Assembly: GCA_022821585.1 (NCBI GenBank)
Contig: JAJEDI010000088.1
Coordinates: forward strand, 1 to 47,447
DNA: 47,447 nt
Direction of reading: 5' to 3'
From: Caldilineaceae bacterium
GTDB lineage: Bacteria > Chloroflexota > Anaerolineae > Caldilineales > Caldilineaceae
Of this stretch, positions 28,127 through 37,456 are shown one piece after another (position 1 is the stretch's first letter; every line of letters starts with the position of its first letter). The position numbers and the translations under genes are program-made. The notes beneath the pieces are model-generated. The model saw only the letters and a list, made by a program, of their open reading frames with translations. It searched no databases and had not been told where the DNA came from.

Positions 28127-28196
28127 GTGGCCGTGGCCAGTGGCTAGTGGCGTCCACTGGCCATCGTTTCCCTGAGCCACAGGCCACCGCAGTTTA

Positions 28197-28961
28197 ATGA
28201 ATCGCCGTCTTCTCGTCTTCTTCATCCTCGTCAACGCCTTTGTCAGTTTGACGATTGCCGTAACCGTCGTTTGGATAGCGGAGCAGCGGCGGCCCAGGCC
28301 GGAGGAGCTGATCGTGGCTGCGACACCGGCGCCAGCGGTAGTTCTGATTGCAACGCCAACATCCGGGAATGCGCAGGCAGCCCCGGAGAGCGGCTCCTCA
28401 CCGCCCGCAACTCCTACCGAAGTCGCGCCGACGCCTGAGCCGGGCGAGACGGAGATCTATACCGTTAAGCCAGGGGACAGTTTGTCGGCGATCGCGGCGC
28501 GTTACGGCGTCTCTGCGAATAGGTTGATGGAGATAAACGACCTGGCCGATCCGAATATCGTCTACGTTGGTCAGCGGCTTAAGATTCCCGTCTCTCAACA
28601 GCAGGGCGCGCCAGGGGGCGCCGCGGTTGGTCTCCCGCAGCGGGGTCTGCAACTGCGCATCGAGAATGCCGGTGAGCTGGCCGTGGAGTCGGTGCAGGTC
28701 GTGAACGACAGCGACGGCGCCGTCGACCTGCAAGGGTGGACCCTCAGTCGCGATGGGGGTCCGATCTATACTTTCAGCAACATCCTTCTGTTCCCCGGCA
28801 GCGGGATTCGTCTGAACACGGGATCCGGAGAGGACAACAGCATCAATCGCTACTGGGGCCGGGATGCAGCGGCCTGGGAGATCGGCTCGACGGTTATCCT
28901 GCGCAACCCCAACGGTGAACTGATTGCGCAGGGTACTGTGGCCGGCGGCGAATCACCATAG
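28197..28961 (+). CDS. LysM and lamin-tail-domain secreted protein
   Basis: This encodes 254 residues. An N-terminal membrane anchor or signal (about 5-27) is followed by a Pro/Thr/Ala-rich linker, one LysM domain (about 86-131, IYTVKPGDSLSAIAARYGV to GQRLKIPV) and a C-terminal lamin-tail-like domain (about 150-250, with VDLQGWTLSRDGG and SGIRLNTGSG). LysM binds peptidoglycan or chitin. The lamin-tail fold is common in surface proteins. An anchored cell-envelope protein is likely. Confidence 0.85.
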   Translation: MNRRLLVFFILVNAFVSLTIAVTVVWIAEQRRPRPEELIVAATPAPAVVLIATPTSGNAQAAPESGSSPPATPTEVAPTPEPGETEIYTVKPGDSLSAIAARYGVSANRLMEINDLADPNIVYVGQRLKIPVSQQQGAPGGAAVGLPQRGLQLRIENAGELAVESVQVVNDSDGAVDLQGWTLSRDGGPIYTFSNILLFPGSGIRLNTGSGEDNSINRYWGRDAAAWEIGSTVILRNPNGELIAQGTVAGGESP

Positions 28962-28986
28962 TTTTTGGGAAAGGGAACAGCTTTCC

Positions 28987-29628
28987 ATGGCAACGACCGA
29001 ACCACCCGATAAGCAGGACAGAGGGAGGCCCAGAAAGCGCCGCTACTTCCGCCGCCGGCGGCGGAAGGGCGGCCAGGATGCGTCTCTCGCTGCCGAGCAG
29101 AGGGCGGACAGCGATGATGGCCGGCCGGAGCAGCGAACTCGTTCTAAGGGGCAGAATCGCCGCCGCAGTGAGAACCGGCGGCGCTCTTCCCGCCGGCGCG
29201 GCAGGGCGACACGCGGGCAGGAAAGTCAGGCGCAGCGTGCCGAAGAGCAGAGTCAGCCGCAAACCGAGGTGTATATCTATACTCACGTTATCCGGCCCAC
29301 ATATCGGGATGGGGGCGGCGGGGAGTACCAGGCCGATCATTCGCTGAACCTTGCCGGCGCAACCGCAATCGGCCCGCCGGTGGGCATGGAGTATCTTCTG
29401 GAGAGTATCGGGCGACAGCTGGATGAGTGGTTCCACCCGAGTGCAGACTCGACAGCTGAAGACGGCGGAAACGGGGAGATCAACGAGCCGGACACGGACT
29501 CGACCGGTGGCGGCGAGGCCCGGGAGGAAGGCCCCGGCTTCGGGCACGAGATGGCGGATGAGAGCACCGCAAATGAGGATCCATCCCTCGGCGGTGAGGG
29601 CCGCCAGGGCACTACTACAGAGGACTGA
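28987..29628 (+). CDS. Arginine-rich disordered protein of unknown function
   Basis: This encodes 213 residues. The first 85 are extremely basic (KRRYFRRRRRKGG, NRRRSENRRRSSRRRGRATR), the middle holds a short ordered-looking core (about 93-150, EVYIYTHVIRPTY, GMEYLLESIGRQLDEWF), and the tail is Asp/Glu/Gly-rich. The charge split suggests nucleic acid or ribosome binding with an acidic autoinhibitory tail (inference). It lies between the LysM gene and asnS, ends 3 nt before the asnS GTG and is probably cotranscribed. ATG at 28987 is preferred over an in-frame earlier start within the previous gene. Confidence 0.7.
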   Translation: MATTEPPDKQDRGRPRKRRYFRRRRRKGGQDASLAAEQRADSDDGRPEQRTRSKGQNRRRSENRRRSSRRRGRATRGQESQAQRAEEQSQPQTEVYIYTHVIRPTYRDGGGGEYQADHSLNLAGATAIGPPVGMEYLLESIGRQLDEWFHPSADSTAEDGGNGEINEPDTDSTGGGEAREEGPGFGHEMADESTANEDPSLGGEGRQGTTTED

Positions 29629-29631
29629 GCT

Positions 29632-30975
29632 GTGGGCCAAGTGATCGCGATTCGGCAGATGTCCAAGCATGTGGGCGAGGCGGTAACCCTCGAGGGCTGG
29701 CTCTATACCAAGACTGGCAAAGGCCGGCTCCAGTTCCTGCAGGTGCGCGATGGCGGGGGTATCTGCCAGGCGGTAGTGTTCAAGGGAAACGTCAGCGCGG
29801 AGGCGTTCGAACTCGCGCGCGCACTCACCCAGGAAAGCAGTTTGCGGGTTACCGGCACTGTCAAAGCGGACACGCGCGCACCGGGCATCCCCGGCGGCTA
29901 TGAACTGGACGTGACCGGCCTGGAAGTGGTCCAGATCGCGGATGAGTACCCGATTCAGCCCAAGGATCATGGCGTGGAGTTCCTCATGGAGAATCGCCAT
30001 CTCTGGATTCGCTCCAGCCGCCAGTGGGCGATAATGCGGGTTCGGGCGACCGTCATACGCGCCATCCGCAACTGGTTGGACAGCAACGGCTATCTCAACG
30101 TGGACACGCCCATCCTCACGCCCAACGCCGCCGAAGGCACTACCACCCTCTTCGAGATCGATTTCCACGGTGAGCCGGCCTACCTGGCCCAGACCGGCCA
30201 GCTCTACAGTGAAGCCACGATCCTGGCCTTTGGCAAAGTCTACTGCTTCGGGCCGACCTTTCGCGCCGAAAAGAGCAAAACGCGCCGCCATCTGCAGGAG
30301 TTCTGGATGGTGGAGCCCGAGATCGCCTTTTGCGGTCTGGACGGGCTGATGGAGATCGAGGAGCAGTTCGTCAGCCATATCGTCCAGCGCTGCCTGGAGG
30401 AAAATGGCGAAGAGCTGAAGCTGCTGGAACGGGACACCTCCACCCTGGAACAGGTGACGCCCAGTTTTCCGCGCATCCATTACGATGAGGCCGTGGACAT
30501 GGTCAACCGCGCCGCTGCGGCCGGCGAACTGGTGCCCGGGTACGGGGACAAGGTGCCCCATATCGAGTGGGGCGATGATTTCGGCAGCCCACACGAGACC
30601 TACATTGCCGCCCAGTTCGACAAGCCGGTCTTTGTCCATCACTATCCGACACAGGTGAAGGCCTTCTACATGGAGCCGGAACCGGACCGGCCCGAGGTCT
30701 GCCGCAGCGTCGATCTGCTGGCGCCGGAGGGGTACGGCGAGATTACCGGCGGCAGTGAGCGTATGGCCGATGTCGACAAGCTGGTCGCCGGCATCGAGGA
30801 GCACGAACTGCCGATGGAGGCGTTTGACTGGTATATCGACCTGCGCCGTTATGGCACCGTCGTGCATAGCGGTTTCGGTCTGGGCCTGGAGCGGACCGTC
30901 GCCTGGATCTGCGGCCTGACGCATCTGCGCGAGGCGATCGCCTTCCCGCGCACGCTTGGCTCGATGCGCCCTTAG
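29632..30975 (+). CDS. asnS: Asparaginyl-tRNA synthetase
   Basis: This encodes 447 residues and a class IIb synthetase charging tRNA-Asn. An N-terminal OB-fold anticodon-binding domain (GEAVTLEGWLYTKTGKGRLQF) leads into the catalytic core. Motif 2 is FRAEKSKTRRHLQEFWMVEPE, and motif 3 is SGFGLGLERTVAWICG. The start is GTG at 29632 with AGAGGA upstream. Length is normal for the family. Confidence 0.95.
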   Translation: MGQVIAIRQMSKHVGEAVTLEGWLYTKTGKGRLQFLQVRDGGGICQAVVFKGNVSAEAFELARALTQESSLRVTGTVKADTRAPGIPGGYELDVTGLEVVQIADEYPIQPKDHGVEFLMENRHLWIRSSRQWAIMRVRATVIRAIRNWLDSNGYLNVDTPILTPNAAEGTTTLFEIDFHGEPAYLAQTGQLYSEATILAFGKVYCFGPTFRAEKSKTRRHLQEFWMVEPEIAFCGLDGLMEIEEQFVSHIVQRCLEENGEELKLLERDTSTLEQVTPSFPRIHYDEAVDMVNRAAAAGELVPGYGDKVPHIEWGDDFGSPHETYIAAQFDKPVFVHHYPTQVKAFYMEPEPDRPEVCRSVDLLAPEGYGEITGGSERMADVDKLVAGIEEHELPMEAFDWYIDLRRYGTVVHSGFGLGLERTVAWICGLTHLREAIAFPRTLGSMRP

Positions 30976-31017
30976 GTCCCGGGAGCGCCCGCTTCCCGGC
31001 CCTGTCCGGTCACGACC

Positions 31018-32103
31018 GTGTTCTACCTCTCGATTCTGCTCGCCGCCCTCATTCTAACCCTTATTCTTACACCGGTCTCCGTGCGGCTCGGCCACCGGCT
31101 CGGCCTGGTGGACCGCCCCGGCGAGCGCCGCAAACACGCGGGTGTTGTGCCGCGCACCGGCGGGCTGGCCATCTTCGCCGCCTTTACCCTGACCGTGTTC
31201 GCGCTTCTTCTGCTCATGGCCGGAGCGCTGCCCCTGCTTGACGCCTCCTGGCTGCCGCCCCAGAACGACCCCAAGGAGAGCCGCCGTTTTATCGCTCTTC
31301 TGATTGGCGGCGCCTTCTGCGCGTTCTTCGGCTTTCTCGATGACCGCTATGAGTTCTCCTGGCGCCCCCAATTCGCAATTCAGGTTGTCGCCGGCCTGAT
31401 CGCCATCGCCGGCCTGATCTTCATCAAGCACGTCAATAATCCGTTCGCAAGCGGCTTTCTCTTCGGTCCGGATGGCTTTCCCTGGTGGCTGCTCGGCCCG
31501 TTGACGCTATTCTGGTTCATGGGAATGATGAATACCGTCAACTTCCTTGACGGGTTGAACGGTCTGGTTGCCGGCGTGACCGTCATCTTCTGCGCTATAC
31601 TGGCCATTCACATGATCTTCTTCACCCACCCGCCCCAGCTGAGCGTGGCGGTTCTGCCCGTGGCACTGCTCGGCGTCGGACTGGGATTTCTGGCCTTCAA
31701 CTTTGCCCCGGCGCGGGTCTTCATGGGCAGCAGCGGCAGCTATTTTCTCGGTTTTGCCCTGGCCGCGTTGGGGATTATCGGCGGGGCCAGGCTTGCCACC
31801 GTTCTGCTGATTCTCGGCCTGCCGATTCTGGACGTTGTGTGGCTGATCTACAGCCGTCCGCGGCGGGGCGTCTCGGTGGGTCAGGGCGGTCGCGACCACC
31901 TGCACCTGCGTCTGCGCGACAAAGGACTGGCCGAGCACACAATCGTAGTTGGCTATTGGGCCTTCTGCGCGCTTTTCGGCGGCCTGACCCTGTTGCTGGA
32001 TGACCGCCTCTACAAACTGGTGGCGCTGGTCGGGCTGGGCATCGTCGGCCTGATGGTCCTGCTCTGGGCAGCGCGCCCGTCCACCTTGGGCGAAGACAAA
32101 TGA
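31018..32103 (+). CDS. WecA/MraY-family undecaprenyl-phosphate sugar-1-phosphate transferase
   Basis: This encodes 361 residues with about ten membrane segments. Family motifs are visible: PRTGGLAIF, the catalytic FFGFLDDRYEFSW (D108, D109), NTVNFLDGLNGL (D178) and RDHLHLRLRDKG. It most resembles WecA/TagO-type enzymes, which start lipid-linked glycan synthesis. The third signature, usually F-M-G-D-x-G-S, reads FMGSSGS here (Ser238), so a metal-binding Asp is absent. The start is GTG. The gene overlaps tsaD by 4 nt, so the two are translationally coupled. Confidence 0.88.
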   Translation: MFYLSILLAALILTLILTPVSVRLGHRLGLVDRPGERRKHAGVVPRTGGLAIFAAFTLTVFALLLLMAGALPLLDASWLPPQNDPKESRRFIALLIGGAFCAFFGFLDDRYEFSWRPQFAIQVVAGLIAIAGLIFIKHVNNPFASGFLFGPDGFPWWLLGPLTLFWFMGMMNTVNFLDGLNGLVAGVTVIFCAILAIHMIFFTHPPQLSVAVLPVALLGVGLGFLAFNFAPARVFMGSSGSYFLGFALAALGIIGGARLATVLLILGLPILDVVWLIYSRPRRGVSVGQGGRDHLHLRLRDKGLAEHTIVVGYWAFCALFGGLTLLLDDRLYKLVALVGLGIVGLMVLLWAARPSTLGEDK

Positions 32104-33425
32104 GCTTGACGAACGCAGGCGGCTCGCCACAATGCCGCATCCTCGCGATCGAGACCAGCTGCGACGAGACAGCGGCCGCGGTTGTGGCGGACGGTCGTCA
32201 TATCCTCAGCAACCGGGTCGCCAGCCAGATTGAGCTCCACCGGCGTTTCGGCGGCGTCTACCCGGAGGTCGCCAGCCGCCAGCACGTTCTCGCAATTCAG
32301 ACTGTTGTCGAGGAGGCCCTGGCCGATGCCTCGGTCGCGCATGTGCGCGAGCTGGACGCCATCGCCGTCACGAACGGCCCGGGCCTGGCCGGCAGTCTTC
32401 TTGTCGGCGTCAATCTGGCGAAAGGACTGGCCTACGCCAGCGGCCTGCCGCTGATTCCGGTTAATCATCTGGAAGGGCACATCTACAGCAACTGGCTTTA
32501 TACGGACAGCTTGCCCGCGGCCGGCTCTCCAGACCCTGGAGAGAGCCACGGGCCGGCGGGCGGTTCTGCGTCCGACAGCGCGCGCAAACAACGAGGCGGC
32601 AGCGCATCGGAACAGTTCCCGGCGCTGATTCTGATCGTTTCCGGCGGCCATACGGAGCTCGTGCTGATGGAGGGGCACTGCCGCTACCGGCTCCTGGGCG
32701 CGACCCTGGATGATGCCGCAGGGGAGGCGTTCGACAAGGTGGCGCGACTCCTGGAGCTGGGTTATCCGGGCGGCCCGGCCATTCAGGCTGCCGCGGAAAG
32801 CGGGGATGCCGGCCGTTTTCATCTCCCCCGCCCGCTCACACGGCCGGGCCGGCGGACAGAACCCCAGCCGCAGGCGTTTTCCCTGCCCACCGTTTTGCCC
32901 GTCCACGGTGAGCACCGCTTCAATTTCAGCTTCTCCGGACTGAAGACCGCCGTTCTCAATCTGATGCGGCAGCTCGAACGGGAGGGAACGGATGCGCGCC
33001 AGACGCAGACCGCGGCCGACATTGCCACCGCCTTTCAGATGGCCGTCGTGGATGTGCTGGTGGGCAAAACCGCGGACGCCGCCGAGTTTGGCGTGAAGCA
33101 GGTCTGTATCTGCGGCGGGGTCAGCGCCAACGGGCTGCTGCGCCGCGCGGCTGAACAGCATTTTGCCAAGATCGGTCTGCCGCTGCACTGTCCGCCTCTG
33201 TTTCTGTGCACGGACAATGCAGCCATGATCGCCGCCGCGGCCTATTACAGGCAGTCATACGCACCGGTCCGACAATCCTCTCCTACGGGCCGCGAGCACC
33301 GGCAGGATGCAGAAGCGGCCGCACAAGCGACTCCTCACGACCGGCCAAGCGAGCCGCCGGCGCGCGACTTCCTCGCCCTCGACGTATACGCGAGTCTGCC
33401 ACTGGTGGATTCGATACAGCGTTGA
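32100..33425 (+). CDS. tsaD: tRNA N6-threonylcarbamoyladenosine synthase TsaD
   Basis: This encodes 441 residues. It carries the start ILAIETSCDETAAAVV, the metal motif NHLEGHIYS, the nucleotide-binding segment LIVSGGHTELVLM, DDAAGEAFDKVARLLELGYPGG and CGGVSANGLLRR. TsaD, with TsaB and TsaE, adds threonylcarbamoyl to A37 of ANN-decoding tRNAs. The protein is about 100 residues longer than usual. Low-complexity insertions lie after the metal motif (about 138-177) and near the C-terminus (about 382-422), both apparently surface loops. The ATG overlaps the stop of the preceding gene. Confidence 0.95.
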   Translation: MSLTNAGGSPQCRILAIETSCDETAAAVVADGRHILSNRVASQIELHRRFGGVYPEVASRQHVLAIQTVVEEALADASVAHVRELDAIAVTNGPGLAGSLLVGVNLAKGLAYASGLPLIPVNHLEGHIYSNWLYTDSLPAAGSPDPGESHGPAGGSASDSARKQRGGSASEQFPALILIVSGGHTELVLMEGHCRYRLLGATLDDAAGEAFDKVARLLELGYPGGPAIQAAAESGDAGRFHLPRPLTRPGRRTEPQPQAFSLPTVLPVHGEHRFNFSFSGLKTAVLNLMRQLEREGTDARQTQTAADIATAFQMAVVDVLVGKTADAAEFGVKQVCICGGVSANGLLRRAAEQHFAKIGLPLHCPPLFLCTDNAAMIAAAAYYRQSYAPVRQSSPTGREHRQDAEAAAQATPHDRPSEPPARDFLALDVYASLPLVDSIQR

Positions 33426-33451
33426 ACGAACTGGGGATGCAGGCGCCGCGT

Positions 33452-34840
33452 CTAATCGCCTGCGGGTGAGTTGGCGGTCTGGGAAGCGGGCGGCGCGTGC
33501 GCGTCCTCTTCCAATTCCATCTCGGGGAGTGCCGCCGCATTCTCTGCTTCCGAAACAACCACCCTGCGGTAGACGCCGGCGCGCTGACCCTCCGCGACCG
33601 GACGGCGGTCGCTGAAAGGTGGATAGTTAAGCAGTTTGGCGTGGGTATAGCTGCCGATCAGGCGCAGGCTGGCGATGACCGGCGCGGCCAGAAACGCGCC
33701 CAGTATCCCGCCCACACTTGCCCCAACCACGACGCCGCAGACCACCACGACCGGATGCAGATGAACGCTGGTGCCGATCACGCGCGGCACGAGAAGCTGA
33801 TGCTCCAGCTGCTGAATGATGAAGTAGACCCCGATGACCAGGAGAGCGAAGTTGAGGTTGCTCAGCTCAAGCGTGGAACTCCCCTGCGCCAGGGCGATGA
33901 TGACGGCCGGGATCATCGCCAGGATGGGGCCGATATTGGGCAGGATTTCGAGCGCGCCGGCCAGAATCGCCAGAATCAGCGCCCCCCGCATCCCCATCAG
34001 GCTCAGTGAGAAGTAGGTCGCCACGCCGATCGACAGAGAGAGGATGAGCTGCCCGCGAAAGAAGGCGTTCCAGATGTTGCGCAGCCGCCGCATCAACTCA
34101 ACGCCTTCCGAATAATACTCAACCGGGAACAGCCCCTCGACATAGCGCTGGATGCGGGGCGCGTCCTTGGTCAAGTACAGGCTGATAAAGAAGAGAAGCA
34201 GCAGGAAGACGACGATATTGACGATGCTGCCAACCACCGTCAAGCCGATCGTCGCCGTGCTGCTCACCACGTTCGTGGCTGTACTCAGAAGCTGATTGAC
34301 GTAGTCCAGAATCTGCTGCGCGCCGGGCAAAAAGCGTTCCACCGCAATCTCGTCGGCCAACGTCTGTTGGATCTGGCCGACCACCCCTTCAAACGTGACA
34401 TCAAGACCGAGAATGGTCCCACTGGTTGGCAGGTCTGCGACTGACTCTTGCAGAAAGTGCAGGAAGTTTCGCGCCGCTGTCGGCACATCAAAATAAAGCG
34501 CTGTAAGCTGGGACAGCAGAACCGGCACAAGCAGAACGGGGGCCAGAAGTAACAGAACCAGGAAGAGCAGATACAGGACGATCGTGCTCACGCTGCGTGG
34601 GATGTGCAGCCGTTCACACAGATCGACGATGGGGATCAGGAAGTAGGAGACGAGCCCCGCCATGATCAGAATCGGCAGGACGGGGCGGCTGATCCAGAAG
34701 ATGAGTGCGCCGAGGACGAGCAGGACGATCAGGACCGTCCTCTTGGTCGCAGTATCCCAGTCGGTGTTCGGCGCCGGAACGATGTTTGCTTCCTGGGATT
34801 CAGTTTCTTCCGCTGTGGATGGCGGTGTCGTGGAATCCAT
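33452..34840 (-). CDS. AI-2E family (PerM-like) transporter
   Basis: This encodes 462 residues with about seven or eight membrane segments. The layout of the UPF0118/AI-2E family is seen: VLILVLLVLGAL, a long soluble loop (about 150-240), LPNIGPILAMIPAVIIAL and a C-terminal GGILGAFLAAPVIA. Names in this family range from AI-2 export to Na+/H+ exchange. No autoinducer genes are near, so a signalling role is not supported. The acidic C-terminal tail (about 45 residues) is unusual. ATG 34840 was chosen because upstream codons read through non-coding sequence. Confidence 0.88.
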   Translation of the reverse strand: MDSTTPPSTAEETESQEANIVPAPNTDWDTATKRTVLIVLLVLGALIFWISRPVLPILIMAGLVSYFLIPIVDLCERLHIPRSVSTIVLYLLFLVLLLLAPVLLVPVLLSQLTALYFDVPTAARNFLHFLQESVADLPTSGTILGLDVTFEGVVGQIQQTLADEIAVERFLPGAQQILDYVNQLLSTATNVVSSTATIGLTVVGSIVNIVVFLLLLFFISLYLTKDAPRIQRYVEGLFPVEYYSEGVELMRRLRNIWNAFFRGQLILSLSIGVATYFSLSLMGMRGALILAILAGALEILPNIGPILAMIPAVIIALAQGSSTLELSNLNFALLVIGVYFIIQQLEHQLLVPRVIGTSVHLHPVVVVCGVVVGASVGGILGAFLAAPVIASLRLIGSYTHAKLLNYPPFSDRRPVAEGQRAGVYRRVVVSEAENAAALPEMELEEDAHAPPASQTANSPAGD

Positions 34841-35046
34841 TGTATGGAACCGCGTTCTCCTGCTTATGTCCCTCCCGGCGCAGAAGCGGGGGGGGACAGT
34901 CTTGCATACGGAAGGAAGCAGGACGAAATTCTTATGCCGTTCTACAAGAGAAAACACGGCAGACGCCCTAAAGTTGCGCTTCCACCGCTTCGCATTCGTT
35001 ACCGAATCCGGTTGACCCACCGGCCGCGCCACTGCCTGTCATGCGT

Positions 35047-36510
35047 TCAATCCAGCCCCAGCGATTCGTATTTCCATTCCGCTACCGGCGTAAACTGCGA
35101 AGGGTCGAGAACCGTTTTTGGGCCAAAGGGCGCGGCCGTGACGCTGCCCACACTGACAGAGCCGTCCTCTACCGCCAGTGTCGGGAAACGGCGCCCTCCC
35201 GGGGTTGTATGCAGGCGGTAGAGATCGCCGTGCGCAGCCAGGATCTGCGCCTGCACGCCGTCCGGCAGCATCGACAGGCCGGCGAAGTAGTGATGGCCGT
35301 TGCGCTCGGCGTGTTCAATGCCCAGCGTCGCCAGTACGGCCAGATCCTCCAGCAGCGCCACCGGCCCCAGGTTGCACAGGTCCTCGGCGCTGATGATATG
35401 CAACGCGCCCGGCTCCTGGCGCTGGCGGTGGCGGATGAGGCAGGCGTTGGCGATGCCTTTGAAGATGCCTTTACAGTTCTTGTGGCTGGTGCCCACGTAG
35501 CCGCTTGCGAGGGCGGTGGGCGCGCTGGAAAGCTCCCCGTCGGATTCGTCGATGATGATCGGCGGCCGTTCGCGCCAGGCGAGCAGGGCCGCGCCCACCT
35601 CCTGGCTGAGGGCGATATCGCGGTGGAAGGGCTGTTCGACGAAAATCAGCCGCTGCAGAAAGTCGCGAAGGGCCGGGTCGGCGTTCAACCCTTCCCACAG
35701 GGCGCGAAAATCGTCGACGTTGTGATAGGTCTCGTTGCCGTCGAGTGTGTGCCGGTAATTGACATTGCGTTCGTCCAGCAGCGCGGCGATGCGTTGCAGC
35801 CGCGCCCTGTCGGCGTCGATGTCGCCGCCGATTTTGATCTTGAAGTGGGTCAATCCATAGGTCTGGATCGAAGCGTCCAGCGACGCGGGCAAGCCGTCAT
35901 CGACCTGGTCTTCGGCCAGGATTTCGTCATCGGTGAGGGGATCGATCATGCCGACCGTATGCCGAACGATAACCCGCTCGAGAGGCTTGGCCGGCAGCAG
36001 GTCCGCCGGCGTATGCCCGGCAAGCTCCGGCCGCAGCTCGGACAGGCGCATTCCCAGGCTGTTCGCATGCACGGCCTGGGCGAAGGTCGTGCCCGTCGCC
36101 CGGCAGAAGCCGTCGATGATCGCCCGCTCCACCAGCGAAACGCCGAACGCCCACAGCAGCGGCGGGTAGTCCGTATCTGCGGCCCAGGCCTCCTGGGCCC
36201 GATAGACGGCCTGCCACAGGTCGAAGACCGTGTCGGCCGCGCCGGCTTCCTGGGCGTGTCGGCATGCCGCCTGGATTACGTCGAGCATCTCGGCGATATC
36301 CTGGGCCATCGACGAATCGGGCACTTTGGTAAACCATTTGGGCGCCAGGCCCTCGGCGGCGATCCCGTCCGCCTGCTTGCCGTCCACCTCGACCCGAGCC
36401 TGCAAAAAGAGATGCGGCAGCGCGGTCATGGTGACGATGCCGTAGCGGAAGGGCATGCGGTTGCGCATGTTGAGGATATGGAGATCGAAGTCGAGCAGGC
36501 AGATGGGCAT
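35047..36510 (-). CDS. Enolase-superfamily (mandelate racemase-like) protein
   Basis: This encodes 487 residues. The barrel signatures are HFKIKIGGD (KxK at the end of strand 2), LDGNE (first metal Asp and Glu), IFVEQPF (Glu), IDESDG (Asp) and GTSHKNCKG (Lys). This is the metal and acid/base set of acid-sugar dehydratases and related epimerases. The N-terminal capping domain is longer than usual. It is the distal gene of a unit with the isomerase and oxidoreductase, so sugar-acid turnover is likely. Exact substrate is unknown. Confidence 0.82.
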   Translation of the reverse strand: MPICLLDFDLHILNMRNRMPFRYGIVTMTALPHLFLQARVEVDGKQADGIAAEGLAPKWFTKVPDSSMAQDIAEMLDVIQAACRHAQEAGAADTVFDLWQAVYRAQEAWAADTDYPPLLWAFGVSLVERAIIDGFCRATGTTFAQAVHANSLGMRLSELRPELAGHTPADLLPAKPLERVIVRHTVGMIDPLTDDEILAEDQVDDGLPASLDASIQTYGLTHFKIKIGGDIDADRARLQRIAALLDERNVNYRHTLDGNETYHNVDDFRALWEGLNADPALRDFLQRLIFVEQPFHRDIALSQEVGAALLAWRERPPIIIDESDGELSSAPTALASGYVGTSHKNCKGIFKGIANACLIRHRQRQEPGALHIISAEDLCNLGPVALLEDLAVLATLGIEHAERNGHHYFAGLSMLPDGVQAQILAAHGDLYRLHTTPGGRRFPTLAVEDGSVSVGSVTAAPFGPKTVLDPSQFTPVAEWKYESLGLD

Positions 36511-36594
36511 CAGTCGTTCCCCCGGTTTCTGTGCAAGGATAACTTGTGACTGTCGCAGGCTTAAGCGACCGGCGCGGCGGCCAGCGTCTTCTTC

Positions 36595-37395
36595 TCACGC
36601 CAGCGCACGCTCGTAACCGCGCAGTGTCGCGATCTCGCGCGGCAGGTGAACGTCCGGCGGCTCCCAGTTAATCCACTCGCCGCTGAGATACCCTTCGTAA
36701 CCGCCGTTGCGCAGCAGTTCCATCACCTCTTTATGATCGATGTCCCCGGTGCCGAAAGCCGTGTAGTCCGGCCGATTCGGGTTCAAGAACAGGTCGTGCA
36801 CATGGGCATGGCGGATCCAGCGCTGCAGGGTGCGATAGGAGTCCGCCAGCGTCCAGCCCTCGGTGCGCACCGGATGCGCGGCATCCCAGTTTACGGCAAT
36901 CGCCGGATGATCGACCCGTTCCATCACCGCGGCGACGTCGGCGGGATTGCACCAGTCGTCGTGCGTTTCCATGCATACGATCACGCCGCGGTCGCCGGCT
37001 CGACCCGTCAGGCGCGTCAGGGCGTCCGCCACGCCGCTGATGGCCGCTTTCCGGCTGACGTCGTCCGGGATCCGGCCGCCGAAGATGCGCAGCGCGGGCG
37101 CGCCGATGTCTGCGGCCAGGTCGATGTATTGGAGCGTCTCTTCCACCTGCGCGTCGCGGTCTGCGGGGTCGGCAAAGCGGTTGCCGGCGGCCAGGCAGCA
37201 GATGGCGATGCCGGCGTCAGCCGCCTGCGTGCGGAAGGCGGCGCGCTGTTCTGCCGTTGCCTCCAGCTCTACCCCGTGGCTATTGCCGCCGGCAGCCCGG
37301 GGCTCGACGCCGTCGTAGCCGTACTGCACCGCCAGCGCCAGCATCTCCGCGAAAGTGGCCTGCGGGCAGGAAAAGCTCATAAATGCGTAGTTCAT
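36595..37395 (-). CDS. Sugar phosphate isomerase/epimerase (xylose isomerase-like TIM barrel)
   Basis: This encodes 266 residues in an AP-endonuclease-2-type barrel. Metal and substrate residues are visible in YDGVEPRAAGG, VCMETHDDW, NWDAAHP, IRHAHVHD and GYLSGEWINWE. It resembles proteins next to Gfo/Idh oxidoreductases that epimerise keto-sugars or inositol derivatives. It lies 84 nt upstream of the enolase-superfamily gene and 61 nt downstream of the oxidoreductase. Confidence 0.85.
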   Translation of the reverse strand: MNYAFMSFSCPQATFAEMLALAVQYGYDGVEPRAAGGNSHGVELEATAEQRAAFRTQAADAGIAICCLAAGNRFADPADRDAQVEETLQYIDLAADIGAPALRIFGGRIPDDVSRKAAISGVADALTRLTGRAGDRGVIVCMETHDDWCNPADVAAVMERVDHPAIAVNWDAAHPVRTEGWTLADSYRTLQRWIRHAHVHDLFLNPNRPDYTAFGTGDIDHKEVMELLRNGGYEGYLSGEWINWEPPDVHLPREIATLRGYERALA

Positions 37396-37456
37396 CTCTG
37401 CAAACTCCTATTCTGTCGGGTTCATGCTGTGAATTGAATTTAGAAGTGCTGCCGTA

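Noticed and set aside
28894..30924. 676-codon minus-strand ORF opposite asnS
   Set aside because: It is antisense to an intact asparaginyl-tRNA synthetase and has no recognisable domain.
33452..34840. Quorum-sensing AI-2 exporter
   Set aside because: The family name is historical, and no AI-2 synthesis or response gene is present in the window.
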